A stretch of 64,000 nt of DNA from Candidatus Heimdallarchaeota archaeon LC_3 (GTDB lineage Archaea; Asgardarchaeota; Heimdallarchaeia; Hodarchaeales; LC-3): assembly GCA_001940645.1 (NCBI GenBank), contig MDVS01000022.1, forward strand, positions 60,306 to 124,305, read 5' to 3'. Made by a program: the position numbers and the translations under genes. Shown here piece after piece: positions 60,908 through 64,000 of this stretch; position 1 is the first letter of the stretch, and each line of letters opens with the position of its first letter. The notes beneath the pieces were generated by a model. It was not told where the DNA came from. It saw nothing but the letters and a program-made list of their open reading frames with translations, and did no database searches.

Positions 60908-61908
60908 TTACACATGATGAAACTGTTGTTTATATCTTCTCTTATTAATTTTTCTTAAAATAATCCAAACTGGCATAAAAATAAATAGACCTTCAATCCA
61001 AAAATTGAGTCCATAAAGGAAAGGTTTTTCAGGTATGATACTTGATCCCTCTATTGGTCCATGATCAATTATAATATAATAACCTGTAGATTTGTTTATT
61101 GGATTTTGAATACTAATAGATATCTTTGAAGCAATTTGGGTTGAATTGTGTGTCCCTTCAGTTAGGACTGATCCCTCTAAAATGTCCGAATTGTCTGTTC
61201 GGTATACAAAATGAACCTCTCCTGATGTTATATTAAAATTGGTTGTTGTGTTATGAAAAAGACCATCAGTACTTTCCCAAATTGTTTGACCTTTATACCC
61301 TTAGAATTATCTAAAATAATATTTCCTTGAATGAAAATATTTGAAGAGTCTATTACGTGTACTCCACTTCCCTCTCTGATATTTACAATGGTAACATTTT
61401 CAATAATAGCATTTTTTGTATTAATCAGAGTTATTCCGTCTCGAATATTATGAATACTTTCTCCTGGATAATCACAGGGATGAACAATTGTTTCAGTTCC
61501 GTTAACAGTTGTACATTGGAATTTTGGTCTTTCAATAAGTGAGTTTCTAATTTTAAAATGCACATCTGTATTTTGGATCAAAATTTTGGTTTCTCTACTA
61601 CCAATACTATATTGATTTGTATAATTAATAGTTATTCTTTCTGTAATATGATAACCTTCAATGATATAGGGATCGTTACTTGTTCCAGTCCCTTTCCAGT
61701 CTTCTTCTGAAGTCTGTAATGCAAAATCATCATTAGAGCTGATGAAAATTGGGGCATGAGGAGTAAATTCCTCTTCATAAACAACTTTTTTTTGATATGG
61801 AAGTTGGGTAGTGTTAAAATCAATAGGACCATCAAGAGAAATTTGATACAGGAATCCATTGCTTGAAATAATTATTGCCAGAAAGAGAAAAAAATGATTC
61901 GTTTTCAT
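60908..61908 (-). pseudogene. Beta-helix surface protein gene with a frameshift, about 333 codons
   Basis: From the ATG at 61908 a signal peptide (about residues 4-20) leads to a segment with WKGTGTSNDPYIIEGYHI, the typical start of archaeal NosD/PbH1 beta-helix domains, and beta-helix rungs (NIRDGITLINTKNAIIENVT). The frame ends at 61228 after losing its pattern near 61300. In another frame, from about 61298, the protein continues GQTIWESTDGLFHNTTTNFN through a Thr/Ser-rich exterior to a C-terminal membrane helix (GLFIFMPVWIILRK) and a stop at 60908-60910. A one-base correction near 61300 gives a complete anchored surface protein. It is a small relative of the protein at 27271. Confidence 0.75.
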
Positions 61909-62009
61909 ATCTATCTTCCATTCAAATTAGTCTAGGTTATAGTTTTTTCGCTCTAATTTTCTATTTTAAGTTTCTTGAGTATTAATTTAGACCAAAAATA
62001 ACTGAATAA

Positions 62010-62198
62010 TTAATCATCAATTAATAATTTCAATGAATCGTTAATTTTTTTATTCATTTTCCTCATCATTTTGTTATATGAATATCCAACAAGCTTGGAA
62101 TGTTCATGTTTTTCCATATTTGAATCTAAATCACAAAATTTATTTAGATACAATAGAAAATAATTATTATAATTCCACTCAAATGACACTTTGAACAC
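62010..62198 (-). pseudogene. Fragment related to the zinc-ribbon gene at 24312
   Basis: The 62-codon frame contains FCDLDSNMEKHEHSKLVGYS, matching FCDLDPTMEKHQHSMINVSK of the 65-aa zinc-ribbon protein. The preceding CxxC and the following CENC pairs are missing, and the first 20 residues look unrelated. It is probably a decayed paralogue fused by chance to an ATG. The helical basic end (KMMRKMNKKINDSLKLLIDD) may belong to the original gene. Confidence 0.5.
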
Positions 62199-62357
62199 CC
62201 GATTTCAATTTTCATTTAACTTATTTTACTATATTTGAATTTGGGTTATTACGTTTAAAATTAGCGGATCATTTGAATTAGAACACAAATAAACATTTCT
62301 ATTTGATAAATAGGACCATAATTATATATTTCTGTAAGATCTTGGCTACTTTCGAAA

Positions 62358-62603
62358 TTAGCTTTTATTTTCGTCTTGGTCTAATTTCTTTTCTAAAGTC
62401 TCTATTCTGTCAAGTAAACCCAAAATAGCTTTTACAAAGCTTAGATTATAAATAGATTGCTTTTGCCAACCATCAGAAAACCAATTACTTGGTCTAGGGT
62501 GTTTCCCGCTTTCATTATCTTTTAAGATTCTCTTTCTATCTTTATCTTGCAAGATAAGTCCATACTGAGTTACAGCACGATCCATTAACTCATTATCTAT
62601 CAT
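62358..62603 (-). CDS. Small protein with C-terminal coiled coil, 81 aa
   Basis: An ATG with an excellent AAGGAGAT SD at 8-nt spacing starts MIDNELMDRAVTQYGLILQD. The middle is basic and aromatic (PRPSNWFSDGWQKQ) and the last 25 residues form a short coiled coil (ILGLLDRIETLEKKL). The good SD and balanced composition support a real gene in an otherwise decayed stretch. No family is recognised. Confidence 0.6.
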   Translation of the reverse strand: MIDNELMDRAVTQYGLILQDKDRKRILKDNESGKHPRPSNWFSDGWQKQSIYNLSFVKAILGLLDRIETLEKKLDQDENKS

Positions 62604-62734
62604 TTCTTTTATCTCCTTTATTTTTTTTACAAATAAAGATTACAATTATTTAAGTATTTCAATAGTTTTGAGATAATTTGTGAAACTGGAGACATAACAG
62701 AAAATTAAAATTATTCATATTAAATAGCTCCAAA

Positions 62735-63163
62735 TTGAAAAAAACCTCTTCTTCCAGGACTCTAGGATTGCTAATTGCGTTGGATGGATTAGTGTTTTTC
62801 GGAGGATATTTTATTCTTTTATCTATTTTTCCTCTCAATAGTTCCTTTAATCCAATAGCATTAATAATTATATTATTAATAATTGTTCCATTAGGAAATT
62901 TCACAACAATTCTAATATTTATCTTAAAAAATAGACTGTTTCTCCAGGTGATTCCCTCTGAAATTAGAAATAGTGTTTATTCATTAGTTCCAACGGTAGC
63001 AAGTCTATTATTTGGAATAACGATCATTATTGTAGGGATTGTATCTGAAATATTTAATTTCATTGGTGTATTAGTCCTGATAATAATAATAATGGAAATT
63101 GCGGCTTTATTACAGTTTTTTCCAGTAAAAAAGGTCAAGAATTCTTATCAAGAAATTGATTAA
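62735..63163 (+). pseudogene. C-terminal fragment of an MFS-type transporter, 142 codons
   Basis: Four hydrophobic helices are present, with IPSEIRNSVYSLVPTVASLL between the second and third. That is the helix-10/11 signature (P-x-x-x-R-x-x-x-x-S) of major-facilitator transporters. The first two-thirds of the usual 400 residues are missing and the frame opens only after a stop near 62680, with a TTG as nominal start. It is a truncated remnant rather than a small transporter. Confidence 0.6.
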
Positions 63164-63553
63164 AGATTAGTAAAAAAATAATCAATAAAAATTAAATATT
63201 TTATTAAAGAAGGCAAAAATTAACACACTAAGTTCTAACTTAATATAATTTATCATAAAAAAAAAACTCACGTATCCAAATATACATCATTTAGTTAAAT
63301 TGAGGTTTTATTTATGAATAATTTTGAATCTGAACACATCTACCTTTTTCTGTAATTTTTTCTCATATTTATGGTCCATAAACATTTTAAGCAAGTATTT
63401 CATAATTTTCTCTATCAACAATATTGAGGAGAATAATACTTATTTGAAAATTAATTTGATAATTAGAAAAATTCCCTCAGACAAGCAAAAATTTTAACAA
63501 ATCTATTAAACTAATTATACTAATTATCTTTTACTAATTATAGTGCTTCATCT
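63164..63553. other. Intergenic region, no gene seen
   Basis: About 390 nt, extremely AT-rich. It holds the promoter for the gene at 63554, for which the ATTATACTAATTATC stretch around 63520 is a candidate. I see no coding frame or repeat. Confidence 0.45.
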
Positions 63554-64000
63554 ATGCCAGTAAAACACTTTATCAAAAAGAATCCTGTTTATATCTTACG
63601 ATTAATTCTCGTTTCTCTAATAGTTTTTGTTATATTTAGTCTAATCATTTTCATTCCTTTTTTTCAAACGGAAGTACAATTAAACTTATATTTCAACTTC
63701 GGACAACCAGATTTTATTTATGAGACTGACTATTTTGGGTCGAGTTTTTTTAAACCCATTGAAATAGATATAGCCAATAGTAATGAAACCACAGATTTTG
63801 TTAGCAATATATTAAATTTAGAAAAAAACTTACCCCAAGTATCAAAAATTGATCCTTTTATTACATTTTCTATCAAAGCTTATCCCTTTTTTCGGGATAA
63901 TATAGGAATCAATGAAATTGGCATAAATTCAAATTCAAATGACAGTTTATACCATATACCGAATTTGGATATAATAGTTGTCTCTGAAGAACATTTTAAA
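63554..64000 (+). CDS. Membrane-anchored exoprotein or permease, 5' part only
   Basis: From ATG 63554 the frame is open to the window edge (149 codons). A basic N-terminus (MPVKHFIKKNPVYILR) precedes one long hydrophobic helix (about residues 16-38), then a beta-rich exterior begins (LNLYFNFGQPDFIYETDYFG). This is how FtsX/MacB-like permeases start, but the later helices that would prove it are beyond the window. A perfect 70-bp duplicate of 63931-64000 is found at 48907-48976 on the other strand. That fragment shows that the exterior domain continues with DILNQKRLYNQEIDFLYVF. Confidence 0.65.
   Translation, partial: MPVKHFIKKNPVYILRLILVSLIVFVIFSLIIFIPFFQTEVQLNLYFNFGQPDFIYETDYFGSSFFKPIEIDIANSNETTDFVSNILNLEKNLPQVSKIDPFITFSIKAYPFFRDNIGINEIGINSNSNDSLYHIPNLDIIVVSEEHFK

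Noticed and set aside
61357..61859. Additional frames overlapping the frameshifted beta-helix gene
   Set aside because: Both are alternative-frame readings of the same repeat protein.
62659..62904. 81-aa minus-strand frame over the MFS fragment
   Set aside because: The plus-strand reading has the MFS helix signature; this one has none.
1..64000. tRNA, rRNA, CRISPR arrays, origin of replication
   Set aside because: I looked for T-loop GGTTCAAAT-type strings with matching stems, long conserved rRNA blocks, regularly spaced 25-40-bp repeats and Cdc6/ORB elements, and found none. The 16-bp array at 24008 has spacing too short for CRISPR.

Overview
The window looks like a low-GC (roughly 30% GC by eye) archaeal chromosome. 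The evidence is archaeal TATA-like boxes about 25-45 nt before several starts, purine Shine-Dalgarno (SD) sites, an RPA-type multi-OB protein, a deazaflavin-dependent oxidoreductase, and many Ig-like or beta-helix surface proteins with Ser/Thr-rich stalks and a C-terminal anchor. B-box-like and RING-like zinc fingers and long coiled-coil proteins suggest an Asgard (Heimdallarchaeia-like) lineage. That placement is inference, not proof. I saw no rRNA, tRNA or CRISPR.

Layout. 0-4 kb: an SF2 helicase running off the left edge and a divergent unknown gene. 4-7.5 kb: small metal-binding proteins, a secreted protein and a DUF1326/DUF2182 pair, plus gene debris. 7.8-12.6 kb: an operon of LuxC-type acyl-CoA reductase, a 42-aa membrane peptide, a helical protein, a HEPN-like protein and a membrane-anchored exoprotein. 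12.6-14.3 kb: a frameshifted TPR gene. 14.4-21 kb: an operon of a 1076-aa exoprotein, a membrane zinc-ribbon protein and a 644-aa coiled-coil protein. 21-27 kb: a multi-PAS histidine kinase, a 16-bp-period palindrome array, small genes and decayed duplicates. 27-36 kb: surface proteins, an amidohydrolase and an RPA-like protein. 36-40 kb: a LuxE-like enzyme and an M50-like membrane metalloprotease with a membrane partner. 40-46 kb: a paralogue of the 4.7-kb secreted protein, a divergent SecY/Sec61-alpha-like protein and a GT-C-like membrane enzyme. 46-49 kb: an HNH nuclease and fragments. 49-54.5 kb: a MacB-like ABC exporter operon with a secreted protein. 55-64 kb: a few intact genes in a gene graveyard (truncated transposase, frameshifted RING and beta-helix genes, MFS and kinase fragments) and a membrane protein running off the right edge.

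The main theme is cell-surface biology: exported beta-sandwich and beta-helix proteins, a possible accessory translocon, a membrane glycosyltransferase candidate, a membrane protease and an ABC exporter. The second theme is duplication followed by decay. At least seven duplicated segments can be recognised inside the window. Five otherwise coherent genes are interrupted by a single frameshift or stop, which means either active pseudogenisation or residual assembly error.
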